Source: Streptomyces sp. NBC_00513
GTDB lineage: Bacteria; Actinomycetota; Actinomycetes; Streptomycetales; Streptomycetaceae
NCBI RefSeq assembly: GCF_041431415.1
Contig: NZ_CP107845.1
Location: 4,526,001-4,590,000 of the forward strand
Direction of reading: 5' to 3'
Length of the DNA stretch: 64,000 nucleotides
This document shows, in pieces, positions 1-7,887 of this stretch. The notes beneath the pieces were generated by a model. The model saw only the letters and a program-made list of their open reading frames with translations, had not been told where the DNA came from and ran no database searches. A program made the translations under genes and the position numbers. The number at the start of each line of letters is the position of its first letter. The stretch's first letter is position 1.

Positions 1-48
1 GGAGGAGAGGGCCTGTACGGCCAGTTCGCGAAGGCTTGGTCCCTGTGA
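1..48 (+). CDS. Possible 3' end of an upstream gene (partial)
   Basis: Reading from base 1, an open frame encodes GGEGLYGQFAKAWSL and ends at a TGA at 46-48. Its codon choice (mostly G/C in third position) fits a real coding end, but only 15 codons are visible. A short Leu-Tyr-rich tail like this is common at the end of ABC exporter ATPases; that is a guess, and no family can be assigned from this fragment. Confidence 0.3.
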   Translation, partial: GGEGLYGQFAKAWSL

Positions 49-138
49 GGTGAACACGCCCTCAGCCTAATCACCGACGGCGTCGGGCCGCCGTCGCCCG
101 CCCGCGGGGTGGCCCCGACGAGTCCGGACGCGCACGTG

Positions 139-178
139 CGGCGGCCGCGGTGGTCCCCCCGGGCCACCGCGGCCGCCG
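139..178. terminator. Strong stem-loop downstream of afsS
   Basis: Positions 139-153 (CGGCGGCCGCGGTGG) and 164-178 (CCACCGCGGCCGCCG) form a perfect 15-bp inverted repeat around a 10-base loop. It lies about 100 bases beyond the afsS stop on the minus strand and 90 bases beyond the partial gene on the plus strand. It could terminate both converging transcripts. There is no clear U tract, as is usual in Streptomyces. Confidence 0.6.
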
Positions 179-180
179 TC

Positions 181-266
181 CCCCGTACGTTCCCCCGAGT
201 CGTTCCCCGTGGGTCCCCCGTACGTTTCCCCCGTGCTGTCCCCGTACGTTTCCCCCGTACGTGTCG
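181..266. repeat. Irregular repeats around GTACGT
   Basis: The stretch is C-rich and carries four copies of GTACGT inside CCCCCGTACGTTTCCCCC-like units (at 185, 220, 244 and 257), spaced 35, 24 and 13 bases apart. It lies between the afsS stop and the stem-loop at 139-178. The units are of unequal length, so this is a degenerate simple repeat and not a phased array. No coding frame here looks genuine. Confidence 0.5.
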
Positions 267-278
267 TGCTCGCCTCCG

Positions 279-470
279 CTACGGACGCGGACCGGACGCG
301 TGGTTGTCCAGCGTCACGATCTCCTCGTCCGCGGCCTTGTCTTCCTGCCCGAGCAGCGGCGTACCGCCCGAGGCATGGTTGTCCAGCGGTTTGATCTCGA
401 TGCCCGACGCGTGGTTGTCGAGCGGCTTGATGTCGCCTTCCTTGGGAAGAGCGTTCTCGTTCGTCGTCAT
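279..470 (-). CDS. afsS: AfsS (AfsR2), small repeat-containing activator of secondary metabolism
   Basis: The gene encodes 63 residues with three near-identical DNH repeats: IKPLDNHASG, IKPLDNHASG and VTLDNHASG. The length, the DNH repeats and the position just after an afsR gene match the small 'sigma-like' AfsS protein. In S. coelicolor AfsS is the main target of AfsR and raises antibiotic production by a mechanism that is still unclear. The ATG at 470 has a clear AGGAG six bases upstream. The protein is acidic, has no signal peptide or membrane segment, and is probably cytoplasmic. The repeats resemble the cores of a multi-core peptide precursor, but the afsR context makes AfsS the better reading. 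Confidence 0.8.
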   Translation of the reverse strand: MTTNENALPKEGDIKPLDNHASGIEIKPLDNHASGGTPLLGQEDKAADEEIVTLDNHASGPRP

Positions 471-495
471 CGGATCTCCTGATGGATGAGTCGGG

Positions 496-531
496 CCCGT
501 TCGGCGATTCCCCCGTGGACCGCCGAACGGG
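496..531 (-). promoter_or_regulatory. Hairpin between the AfsR box and afsS
   Basis: CCCGTTCGGCG (496-506) pairs perfectly with CGCCGAACGGG (521-531) around 14 bases. It sits in the probable afsS leader, 26 bases upstream of the ATG. It could be an attenuator, an mRNA stabiliser or the terminator of afsR; the sequence alone does not decide. Confidence 0.45.
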
Positions 532-596
532 TAGTCCTCCAGTCGACCCGCGAGTCCCCCCGACGCGTCGAGTCGATGTACCCATCATGGCCCGCG

Positions 597-628
597 GCGA
601 TAAACGAACGATGAACGTCCCGTTCATC
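597..628 (-). promoter_or_regulatory. Candidate AfsR (SARP) binding site upstream of afsS
   Basis: Read on the minus strand, 618-608 is ACGTTCATCGT and 607-597 is TCGTTTATCGC: two adjacent 11-bp direct repeats agreeing at 8 positions. Eleven-base direct repeats are the usual layout of SARP sites. The first unit also forms a perfect palindrome, GATGAACG-TCC-CGTTCATC, over 610-628. The site is about 130 bases before afsS and 16 bases after the afsR stop. This matches the known AfsR-to-afsS control in S. coelicolor, but binding here is inferred. Confidence 0.5.
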
Positions 629-643
629 CGGCGAAAGCGCTGG

Positions 644-3600
644 TCAGGCCGCTACCTGCGAGGCCAGCAGGGTGCGTACTTCGGCCAGTTCCGAGGAACC
701 GAGCCGCTCGAAGACCGTTTCGGCGTCCCGCCAGCACACCCGCGCCCGGTCCGTCTGCCCCAACCGCACCAGCGCCTTGCCCAGCACCGTCAGCACCGTG
801 GCCCGCCGCCACTCGCCGCCGATCCCGCGCAGGGCGATGGCCTGCTCGGCGTGCGAGGCCGCCAACGTGGGCCGGCGGGCGGCGAGATGGGCCTCGGCGA
901 GCCGGAAGTGCGTCACGCCCTCCCACAGCGGTTGCCGGTTGTCGTGGAAGAGCGTCAACGCCTCCGCGAGCTGCGCCAGGGCTTCTCCCAGCCGGCCCGC
1001 CTGGGTGAGCGCGATGCCCAGCGCGTACCGGCCGTTGGCCAGCCGCAGGGTCAGGCCCATCCGGTCGTAGATGTCGATGCCCTGTTGTGCGAGCTCTATG
1101 GCGCTGGTGAGCCGGCCCAGCATCACATGGATCCGGGACAGGTTGCACAGGGCGCTGGCCTCGCCGACGAAGTTCCCGTCGGCCCGGAAGTTCTCGATGG
1201 CCTCCAACAGGAACCGTTCGCCGTCCGCGTGCCGGCCCTCGTACAGGGCGATGATGCCGCGGTCGTTGGGAGCCCAGCAGTTCGGCAGCGGGTCCTCGGC
1301 CTCGCGGGCCAGCGCCGTGGCCCGGCTGGCCTCGCCGTCGGCCTCGGCGAACCGGCCCGCGACCAGGTGCACGATGGTGAGCGTGATCCGCGCCCGCCCC
1401 TCGGCGTGCGGGTCACCGGCGGCGTGCGCGGCCTCGCACAGGGCGACGGCGGCCGACTCGTACTGCTTGGAGTTGGCCCCCGACTCGGTGAGGTCCTTGG
1501 CCGCCCACAGCAGGTCCACGGAGCGGCGCAGCACGTCGACCAGGCCGCCGCGCCCGGTGGTGCGCACGGAGGCCTGTCGGACGCACGCCAACAGCGGGTC
1601 CGCCTCGGCGAACAGCCAGTCCAGTGCGGCGCGCGGCTCGGTGAAGACCAGGCCGGGGTGGTGGGTGGCGGCCATGTGGGCGGGCAGCCGGTCGCCGGGC
1701 CGCTCCAGGGCGTACACCCCGGCGGCGGTGGCCAGGTAGAAGTCCAGGAGTCGGTCGAGGGCGGCGTCGCGCCCGCTCGGCGGCTGCTCGTCGCGCTCCG
1801 CGCAGGCACGTGCGTAGAGACGGACCAGGTCGTGGAAGCGGTAGCGGCCGGGTGCGGCGGATTCGAGGAGGGAGCAGTCGACTAAAGCCTCCAGGAGGTC
1901 CTCGGTGTCGTGCTCGGGCAGGTCGAGCACGGCCGCCGCCGCGGCGAGGGAGATGTCGGGCCCGTCGGCGAGCCCGAGGAGCCGGAACGCCCGCTGCTGG
2001 GCCGGCTCCAACTGTCCGTATCCCAGCTCGAAGGTGGCCTTCACGGCGAGGTCCCCGGCCTGGAGTTCGTCGAGGCGGCGACGCTCGTCGGCGAGCTTGG
2101 CGGCGAGGACGGACACCGTCCAGGTGCGGCGGGCGGCGAGCCGGGACGCGGCGATGCGGATGGCCAGCGGCAGGAAGCCGCAGGCCCCGACCACGTCGAG
2201 GGCGGCCTGCCGTTCGGCGCCGACCCGTTCGGCGCCGACGATTCGGGTGAAGAGCTGGAGCGCCTCCTCCGGGCTCATCACGTCGAGGTCGACGAGGTGG
2301 GCGCCGGCGAGGCCCGACATCCGGACCCGGCTGGTGACGAGCGCGGCGCAGCCCGCGGTGCCCGGCAGCAGCGGGCGGACCTGGGCGGCGTCGCGGGCGT
2401 TGTCGAGCAGGACCAGGACGCGGCGGCCGTCGAGGGTGGACCGGTACAGCGCGGCCCGTTCGGCGGGGGAGTCGGGGATGGCGGTGTCGGGGGTGCCCAG
2501 GGCCCGCAGGAAGGAGCCGAGCACGGCGACGGGCTCGGCCGGTCGCGGTTCGGTGCCCTGGAGGTCCACGTACAACTGGCCGTCGGGGAAGTGCGGGCGG
2601 GCGGCGTGCGCGACGTGCACGGCCAGGGTGGTCTTGCCGACGCCGCCGATGCCGGCGAGCGCGGACACGGCCATGACCTGGCCCTCCGCTCCGGACAGGA
2701 TCTTGCCGAGTTCGGTGACGAACGGGGCGCGGCCGGTGAAGTCCGGTACGGTCGCGGGCAATTGGGCCGGCCTCACAAGGACGGGTGCGGCGGCCGGCGT
2801 GGGGTCCTCCGCGAGGGCGAGTTCGGCGTCCGCGGACAGGATCCGGCTCTGGAGGGCGGAGAGTTCGGGCCGGGGGTCGACGCCGAGCTCGTCCGCCAGG
2901 AGCCGGCGGGTGTCGGCGTACACGGCGAGGGCCTCGGCCTGCCGGCCGCTGCGGTAGAGGGCGAGCATCAGCAGCTCGCGCAGCCGCTCCCGCAGGGGGT
3001 GGGCGGCGGTGAGGGCGGTGAGCTCGGAGACGGCCTCGGCGTGCTGGCCGACCTCCAGATCGAGGTCCAGGCGCGTCTCCAGCAGCTGGAGGCGCCACTC
3101 GGCGAGCCGGGTGCGCTCGGTGTCGGCGTGCGGGCCCGGCACCCCGGCGAGGGGTTCCCCGTCCCACAGGTCCAGGGCGCGGGCCAGGAGCGTACGGGCG
3201 AGGGCGCGGTCCCCGCCGGCGCGGGCCTTCTCGGCGTCGCCGGCCAGGGCGCGGGCGATGCCCAGGTCCAGGGCTCCGGCGGGGGTGCGGATGGCGTAGC
3301 CGCCGGCGTCGGTGACGAGCAACCCGGGGTCGAGGACCTTGCGCAGGCGGGAGGCGTACGTGCGGATGGTGGCGAGGGCCTGCTGCGGGGGGTCCTCGCC
3401 CCAGATGGCGTCGATGAGCTCGGGCGCGGTGGCGGTGCGGCCGTCGCGGAGCAGGAGGACGGCGAGCAGGGCCCGCTGCTGGGGGCTGCCGGAGGGCAGC
3501 AACTCGGGGCCGCGCCAGGCCCGGATGGGGCCGAGGACGGCGAAGCGGTTCCCGCAGGGGGTGGGTCGGGGCCGGTCGGTGTCCCCTGTGGCGGCCCTCG

Positions 3601-3766
3601 GGGCGGTGGCGCTCCCGGCGGGCGAGGTCTTCCGGGGGGCGGTCGCGGCGGTGCTCCCGGCGACGGTTCGGGAGGGGGTTTCGGGCGGGGCGTCGACCGC
3701 GTCCGTGGTGGTCCGGGCTGCCTCGGGGTGGTTCCGCTGGTGCGGGATGGCCGGTACGCCGTCCAT
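644..3766 (-). CDS. afsR: AfsR-type global regulator (SARP, NB-ARC ATPase, TPR)
   Basis: The 1040-residue protein has the order of AfsR. A Thr/Ala/Pro-rich N-terminus (about 1-72) is followed by an OmpR-like winged helix (about 74-165), a bacterial activation domain (about 170-315), an NB-ARC ATPase with P-loop GIGGVGKTT near residue 372 and Walker B VLVLLDN near 455, then TPR repeats from about 700 to the end. S. coelicolor AfsR has 993 residues; it is phosphorylated by AfsK-type kinases and activates afsS, and the small gene downstream fits afsS. The long variable N-terminus means the true start could be internal. An afsK gene is not visible in the window. Confidence 0.85.
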   Translation of the reverse strand: MDGVPAIPHQRNHPEAARTTTDAVDAPPETPSRTVAGSTAATAPRKTSPAGSATAPRAATGDTDRPRPTPCGNRFAVLGPIRAWRGPELLPSGSPQQRALLAVLLLRDGRTATAPELIDAIWGEDPPQQALATIRTYASRLRKVLDPGLLVTDAGGYAIRTPAGALDLGIARALAGDAEKARAGGDRALARTLLARALDLWDGEPLAGVPGPHADTERTRLAEWRLQLLETRLDLDLEVGQHAEAVSELTALTAAHPLRERLRELLMLALYRSGRQAEALAVYADTRRLLADELGVDPRPELSALQSRILSADAELALAEDPTPAAAPVLVRPAQLPATVPDFTGRAPFVTELGKILSGAEGQVMAVSALAGIGGVGKTTLAVHVAHAARPHFPDGQLYVDLQGTEPRPAEPVAVLGSFLRALGTPDTAIPDSPAERAALYRSTLDGRRVLVLLDNARDAAQVRPLLPGTAGCAALVTSRVRMSGLAGAHLVDLDVMSPEEALQLFTRIVGAERVGAERQAALDVVGACGFLPLAIRIAASRLAARRTWTVSVLAAKLADERRRLDELQAGDLAVKATFELGYGQLEPAQQRAFRLLGLADGPDISLAAAAAVLDLPEHDTEDLLEALVDCSLLESAAPGRYRFHDLVRLYARACAERDEQPPSGRDAALDRLLDFYLATAAGVYALERPGDRLPAHMAATHHPGLVFTEPRAALDWLFAEADPLLACVRQASVRTTGRGGLVDVLRRSVDLLWAAKDLTESGANSKQYESAAVALCEAAHAAGDPHAEGRARITLTIVHLVAGRFAEADGEASRATALAREAEDPLPNCWAPNDRGIIALYEGRHADGERFLLEAIENFRADGNFVGEASALCNLSRIHVMLGRLTSAIELAQQGIDIYDRMGLTLRLANGRYALGIALTQAGRLGEALAQLAEALTLFHDNRQPLWEGVTHFRLAEAHLAARRPTLAASHAEQAIALRGIGGEWRRATVLTVLGKALVRLGQTDRARVCWRDAETVFERLGSSELAEVRTLLASQVAA

Positions 3767-3873
3767 CTGTCGTCCCCCCTGCCTTCCGTCGTTGTAAGGG
3801 TCAGTCTGCCCTGTCTTGCACGTACACGTCAGCCCGCGGCGGACTGATCGCTTCCCCGGTGCCGTCCAACTAG

Positions 3874-3888
3874 CTGACGGTTCGTCAG
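3874..3888. promoter_or_regulatory. Operator copy 1: CTGACG-GTT-CGTCAG
   Basis: This is a perfect 6+3+6 palindrome 12 bases before the amidohydrolase. Its left arm can also serve as a -35 (CTGACG), followed after 16 bases by TACCGT at 3896-3901 as a -10. A bound repressor would then block the promoter directly. The same palindrome occurs at 15894, 17794 and 38499, with a near copy at 17733. Confidence 0.7.
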
Positions 3889-3900
3889 ATCGACGCTACC

Positions 3901-5130
3901 GTGGTTCACATGGAGACCTTCCCGAAGATCATCTCGGTGGACGACCACACGGTGGAGCCCCCTCATGTCTGGCGGGACCGGCTCCCGTCCAAGTACCACG
4001 ACGTCGGCCCGCGCGTCGTCCGCGCCCCCCTGAAGGAAATGACCTTCCTGGGCGGCAAGTTCGCCCCCGTCATGGGGGCGAAGGGCGACGACGGCCCGGT
4101 GGGCGACTGGTGGGTCTACGAAGACCTGCACCGCCCGCTCACCCGCCTCGACACCGCGGTCGGGTACGACCGCGACGAGATCAAACTGGAAGTCATCACC
4201 TACGAGCAGATGCGCCCGGGGTCCTTCGCGGTTCCCGACCGGCTCGCGGACATGGACGTCAACCACGTCCAGTCGGCCCTGTGTTTCCCCACTTTCCCGC
4301 GCTTTTGCGGGCAGACCTTCACCGAGGCCAAGGACCGGGAGCTCGGACTGCTCGGCGTCCGCGCCTACAACGACTGGATGGTGGAGGAGTGGTGCGGCCC
4401 CGACGCGGCGGGCCGGCTCATCCCCCTCACCCTCGTCCCCCTGTGGGACGCCCGACTCGCCGCGGCCGAGGTCCGCCGCAACGCGGCCCGGGGCGTGCGG
4501 GCCGTCGCCTTCTCGGAGATACCGCCCCACCTCGGGCTGCCGTCCATCCACACCGACGACTGGGACCCGTTCCTCCAGGCGTGCGACGAGACGGGCACGG
4601 TCATCGCCATGCACATCGGTTCCTCCTCGCGCATGCCCTCCACCTCCGCCGACGCCCCGCCGGCGGTCGGTTCGACCATCACCTTCGCCAACTGCTGCTT
4701 CTCGATGGTGGACTGGCTGATGAGCGGCAAGTTCGAACGCTTCCCCAACCTCAAGATCATGTACGCCGAGGGGCAGATCGGCTGGATCCCCTACATCCTG
4801 GAGCGCGCGAACGTGGTGTGGGAGGAGAACCGCGGCTGGGGCGGGGTCGCCGACAAGGTGCTGCGCCCGCCGTCGGAACTCTTCGCCGAGCACGTCTTCG
4901 GCTGCTTCTTCGACGACGCCTTCGGGCTGCGGAACCTGGACTCCATCGGTGTGGCCAACGTCCTCTATGAGACGGACTACCCGCACTCCGACTCCACCTG
5001 GCCCAAGTCCCGGGAGGTCGGCGAGGCCCAGATGGGACACCTCGCCCCCGACGTGGTCGACCGCATCGTCCGCGGCAACGCCATCGACCTGCTGGGCCTC
5101 ACCCCGGAGGGTCTCTGGCCGGGCGCGTAG
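3901..5130 (+). CDS. Amidohydrolase 2 family metal-dependent hydrolase
   Basis: The protein has 409 residues and looks like an amidohydrolase-2 TIM-barrel enzyme (PF04909). It opens with IISVDDHTVEPP, a form of the family's N-terminal metal motif, has MHIGSSS mid-protein (about 239) and YETDYPHSDS near the C-terminus (about 358), where the family carries its last metal-binding Asp. The substrate is unknown; relatives hydrolyse or decarboxylate small aromatic or acyl compounds. GTG 3901 and ATG 3910 are both possible starts and neither has a Shine-Dalgarno. With the promoter inferred upstream the transcript may begin near 3908, giving a leaderless ATG. The operator upstream links it to the LLM and SDR genes further on. 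Confidence 0.8.
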   Translation: MVHMETFPKIISVDDHTVEPPHVWRDRLPSKYHDVGPRVVRAPLKEMTFLGGKFAPVMGAKGDDGPVGDWWVYEDLHRPLTRLDTAVGYDRDEIKLEVITYEQMRPGSFAVPDRLADMDVNHVQSALCFPTFPRFCGQTFTEAKDRELGLLGVRAYNDWMVEEWCGPDAAGRLIPLTLVPLWDARLAAAEVRRNAARGVRAVAFSEIPPHLGLPSIHTDDWDPFLQACDETGTVIAMHIGSSSRMPSTSADAPPAVGSTITFANCCFSMVDWLMSGKFERFPNLKIMYAEGQIGWIPYILERANVVWEENRGWGGVADKVLRPPSELFAEHVFGCFFDDAFGLRNLDSIGVANVLYETDYPHSDSTWPKSREVGEAQMGHLAPDVVDRIVRGNAIDLLGLTPEGLWPGA

Positions 5131-5189
5131 ACCCGGGCGCCGAAGCCTCACCCGGCCCGCGGCGGCCGGCGGGACGCGACCCCCGGCAC

Positions 5190-5231
5190 GGCGCTCGGCC
5201 CCGGACGGAACGCGTCCGGGGGCCGAGCGCC
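5190..5231. terminator. Long stem-loop after the amidohydrolase gene
   Basis: GGCGCTCGGCCCCGGACG (5190-5207) pairs with 5213-5231 with one bulged G and a five-base loop. The 18-bp GC stem lies 60 bases past the amidohydrolase stop and is a convincing intrinsic terminator. Confidence 0.75.
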
Positions 5232-5355
5232 GCGGCGTTCGACGGGTCGGGGCGGGCAAGGGGCTTGATCCGGCGCGACCTTGGCGCACCCCCGCCTTGC
5301 GGGCGGGAGCGACGCCAGGGCATGATTCGCCAGAGCAAACCGGGGGAGGACAGCT

Positions 5356-6255
5356 GTGGTGGACAAGCGGACCGTGGTGACCGTGGTGTTGTGCGCGGTG
5401 GCCGCACTGGGGGCATCCGCCGCCATGACAAAGGTGGTGCCGGCCGCAGACCAGGCGGCGGCCACACGGGCGGAGGGTGCTCCCTCGGGGCCGGCGTCAC
5501 CCAGCCCGTCATCGCGATCGCAATCGCCGAAGCAACCGCAACTGTCCACGTCTCCGGCGCCCCGACCGACCGCCGTGACCCCCGGCCCGGGCGGTCCCGT
5601 GAAGTTCGCCGGGGCGCTGTTCGAAGGCAACCCGGAAGGCCGTGTGGACGGCGACCACTTCTGCACGGCGACCGTCGTGCACAGCCCCGGACGGAACCTG
5701 ATCGTCACCGCCGGGCACTGCCTGGCCCCCGGCAAACAGGGCGCGAACGGCCCGATATTCGCACCCGCGTACGCCGGCACCACGGCCCCGCTCGGTGCCT
5801 GGCGGCTCGAAGAGGTCTACGAGGACGAGCGCTGGACGGATGACGCGAACGACGACTACGACCTCGCCTTCGCCCGTCTCGCCCCCGACTCCTCCGGCCG
5901 CAACATCGAGGACGTCACCGGCGCGGCCGTCCTGGACACCACGGGCCGCACGGGCGAGCAGGTCACGGTGACCGGCTACCCGGCCGACCGCGGCGTGCCG
6001 CGCACCTGCACGGCGGTGGCGGTACGCGAGAAGGCGGCGGAGCAGCGGTTCGACTGCGCCGACTTCCCCGGGGGCACCAGCGGCAGCGCGTGGATCGCCC
6101 GCGACGGCAAGATCGTCGGCGTGCTGACGGGCGGCGACACGGACGACGTCTCGACGAGCACCGTCCTCGGGGAGTACGCGGCCACCCTCTACCGCCGCGC
6201 GACCGGGACCGCGCCCGGGACCGCGAGTACGCCCGGGAGCGCCGCGGCGCGGTGA
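5356..6255 (+). CDS. Secreted trypsin-like serine protease (S1 fold)
   Basis: The protein has 299 residues: an N-terminal hydrophobic signal or anchor (about 8-25), a Ser/Pro/Thr-rich linker (about 38-75), and a chymotrypsin-fold domain. The triad is visible as His121 in TAGHC, Asp169 in YDLAF and Ser242 in GGTSGSA. The Ser-Gly-Ser form of the last motif is typical of glutamyl-endopeptidase-like V8 relatives. Four cysteines could form disulphides. The GTG start at 5356 follows a GGGGGAGG ribosome site. The gene stands alone after a terminator. The stop codon falls in the first unit of a 15-bp tandem repeat. Confidence 0.85.
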   Translation: MVDKRTVVTVVLCAVAALGASAAMTKVVPAADQAAATRAEGAPSGPASPSPSSRSQSPKQPQLSTSPAPRPTAVTPGPGGPVKFAGALFEGNPEGRVDGDHFCTATVVHSPGRNLIVTAGHCLAPGKQGANGPIFAPAYAGTTAPLGAWRLEEVYEDERWTDDANDDYDLAFARLAPDSSGRNIEDVTGAAVLDTTGRTGEQVTVTGYPADRGVPRTCTAVAVREKAAEQRFDCADFPGGTSGSAWIARDGKIVGVLTGGDTDDVSTSTVLGEYAATLYRRATGTAPGTASTPGSAAAR

Positions 6256-6386
6256 GTCGCGCCGCGGTGATCCGCGCCGCGGTGAGTCACGGCGGGGTGA
6301 TCCGCGGCGCGGTGAGCCACACCGCAGTGGGCCGTGCCGAGCTGATCCGCGCTGCGGTGGGTCGTGCCGCGGTGGGTCGTGCCGCG
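6252..6386. repeat. Nine-unit 15-bp tandem repeat
   Basis: Nine consecutive 15-base units follow the pattern GTGAKYCRCGCCGCG without insertions or deletions; the last two are identical. A further unit from 6387 is degenerate. The array starts at the last codon of the protease gene and runs towards the NUDIX gene stop at 6471. In one plus-strand frame it would encode five-residue Ala-Val-x-x-x repeats, but no start or ribosome site supports a gene. It is probably a minisatellite that grew between convergent genes. Confidence 0.8.
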
Positions 6387-6470
6387 CCGTGGCGTCCCGT
6401 GCCGCGTCGGTACGCCGGCGCGGTCGTCCCGCGCCGCGTCCCGACGGGCCGGAGCCGGGCCGGCCCCGGC

Positions 6471-6911
6471 TCACACCATCAGGCCGAGGTGCACCGGCTC
6501 GGCGGACACGTCCGCCAGCAGGTCCGCCAACCGCGGCGGCCACAGCGGCTCCCCGAGCGCCGCCAGCGCGTCCCGCGAGAGCCAACTCCACTGGGCGTCG
6601 GGCGACTCCGGGACGGGATCGCGCAGCGGGCCCGAGGTGACGTAGATGTGCTCGTGCTGCCGGACGGGGATGCCCTGGTGGGTGAAGTCGTGCTCCCAGG
6701 TGCAGAGCAGCCGGCGAGGTTCGAGATCGGTCCACCCGGTCTCCTCGCGCAACTCGCGCCGCACACATTCCTCGGGGCTTTCCCCGGGGTCGATTCCCCC
6801 GCCGGGGGGAAGCCAGTGGATGCCCACTTCCACGTTGTTCTCCCGAAAGAGAAATACCGATCCCGTGGGCGACAGGACCACAATGCGCGCTGCCTGACGT
6901 GGAGTTCTCAT
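6471..6911 (-). CDS. NUDIX hydrolase
   Basis: From the ATG at 6911 the protein has 146 residues and carries a complete NUDIX box, G-x5-E-x7-REL-x-EETGW, at about residues 43-65. The family cleaves nucleoside diphosphates linked to another group, using Mg2+ bound by the Glu residues of the box. The upstream frame stays open for 71 more codons but is low-complexity and lacks family similarity, so I chose the internal ATG of MRTPRQAARIVVLS. It converges on the protease gene across the tandem repeat. The substrate cannot be told from sequence. Confidence 0.85.
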   Translation of the reverse strand: MRTPRQAARIVVLSPTGSVFLFRENNVEVGIHWLPPGGGIDPGESPEECVRRELREETGWTDLEPRRLLCTWEHDFTHQGIPVRQHEHIYVTSGPLRDPVPESPDAQWSWLSRDALAALGEPLWPPRLADLLADVSAEPVHLGLMV

Positions 6912-7179
6912 CAGATCAGGGTACGACTGAAAAGGCCGGACGGTAACTGTCCTGCAGTCGGGCGCATTTCCCGAATTCCCCGGAGCGCAGACGATTGAAC
7001 ACGCCGAAATCGGGGGAGTCGGCCGTTTCCGCGGGGCCGTTGACGAAATCGGGATCGGCGGTGGGCGGTGCCCGCCCGGCGGTGGGCGGTACCCGCGCCC
7101 CCGAAGGGCGCGGGCCCGGTTCACACGGCGCGGGCCGGGGTGACCCCGCGCGGGCCCGGTCGATCCGTGCGGGGTCGGT

Positions 7180-7791
7180 TCACCGCGCGCGGGACCGGAT
7201 CGGAGCGTCGTCGTCGCGCTCGACGCACCAGTCGAGGAGCGAGGGCCAGGGGCCGTATCCCGCGTCCTCGCCCAGGTGCCCCTGGCCGGCCAGGACGTCC
7301 ACCGGCAGGCCGAGCGGCTCGGCGAAGACGGCGGCGGCGCCCTCCGGGCAGCACGGGTCGTCGTCGCCGCCGACCATCCGGACGTACCCGGCCGTGGCGT
7401 ACAGCTGCGCGGACGAAACCCGGGGCGGCGCGAACGCGGCGACCTCCGGGTACCGGCCCAGGTAGCCCGCCGACGGCGGGGCGACGAGGAGCACCCGGTC
7501 GACCGGGACCGCCACGTCGCCCCGGGCCGCCGCGTGGAGCCACAGCACGCAGGCCAGGCTGTGGCAGACGACGGTGCGCCGCCGACCGGGCAGCGCGCCG
7601 AGCCGCTCGCGCAGCTCGGCCAGCCACACCTCCAGGTCCGGATGGTCCGGGTCGGGAAGGGCCGGGTAGTCCACGGCGTGCCCCGAGGCCGTGAGCCGGT
7701 CGGCCAGCCAGTGTTCCCAGTGGCCGGCGGGCCGTTGGTTCTGCCAACCGTGGAGTATCAGGAAGCCGTCCTCGACCAAGGCGTCGGTCAT
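7180..7791 (-). CDS. RBBP9/YdeN-type alpha/beta serine hydrolase
   Basis: This 203-residue protein has the compact RBBP9/YdeN layout: ILHGWQNQ at the first strand (about 12-19), the nucleophile elbow CHSLA with Ser near 77, an Asp in the GGDDDP stretch near 144 and His in GQGHLG near 172. The elbow has Cys in place of the usual first Gly, which is allowed in this family. The natural substrate is unknown. It appears to be a single-gene unit. Confidence 0.75.
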   Translation of the reverse strand: MTDALVEDGFLILHGWQNQRPAGHWEHWLADRLTASGHAVDYPALPDPDHPDLEVWLAELRERLGALPGRRRTVVCHSLACVLWLHAAARGDVAVPVDRVLLVAPPSAGYLGRYPEVAAFAPPRVSSAQLYATAGYVRMVGGDDDPCCPEGAAAVFAEPLGLPVDVLAGQGHLGEDAGYGPWPSLLDWCVERDDDAPIRSRAR

Positions 7792-7887
7792 CGTTCTCGC
7801 AATCGTGGGAAGACACCGGGAAGTTCGAAGCGATCATGGCCGCGCCCGTCCCCCCGGGTCCAGTCCCTCCGTTCCGCCCTGCCCCTC

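Noticed and set aside
279..470. A multi-core RiPP precursor with three LDNHASG cores
   Set aside because: The DNH repeats, the 63-residue length and the position after an AfsR gene fit AfsS; no maturation enzyme is adjacent.
6090..6998. A plus-strand frame with five-residue Ala-Val-x-x-x repeats, resembling a pentapeptide-repeat gene
   Set aside because: It overlaps the protease end and the NUDIX gene, has no ribosome site, and the repeat is explained by the 15-bp DNA array.
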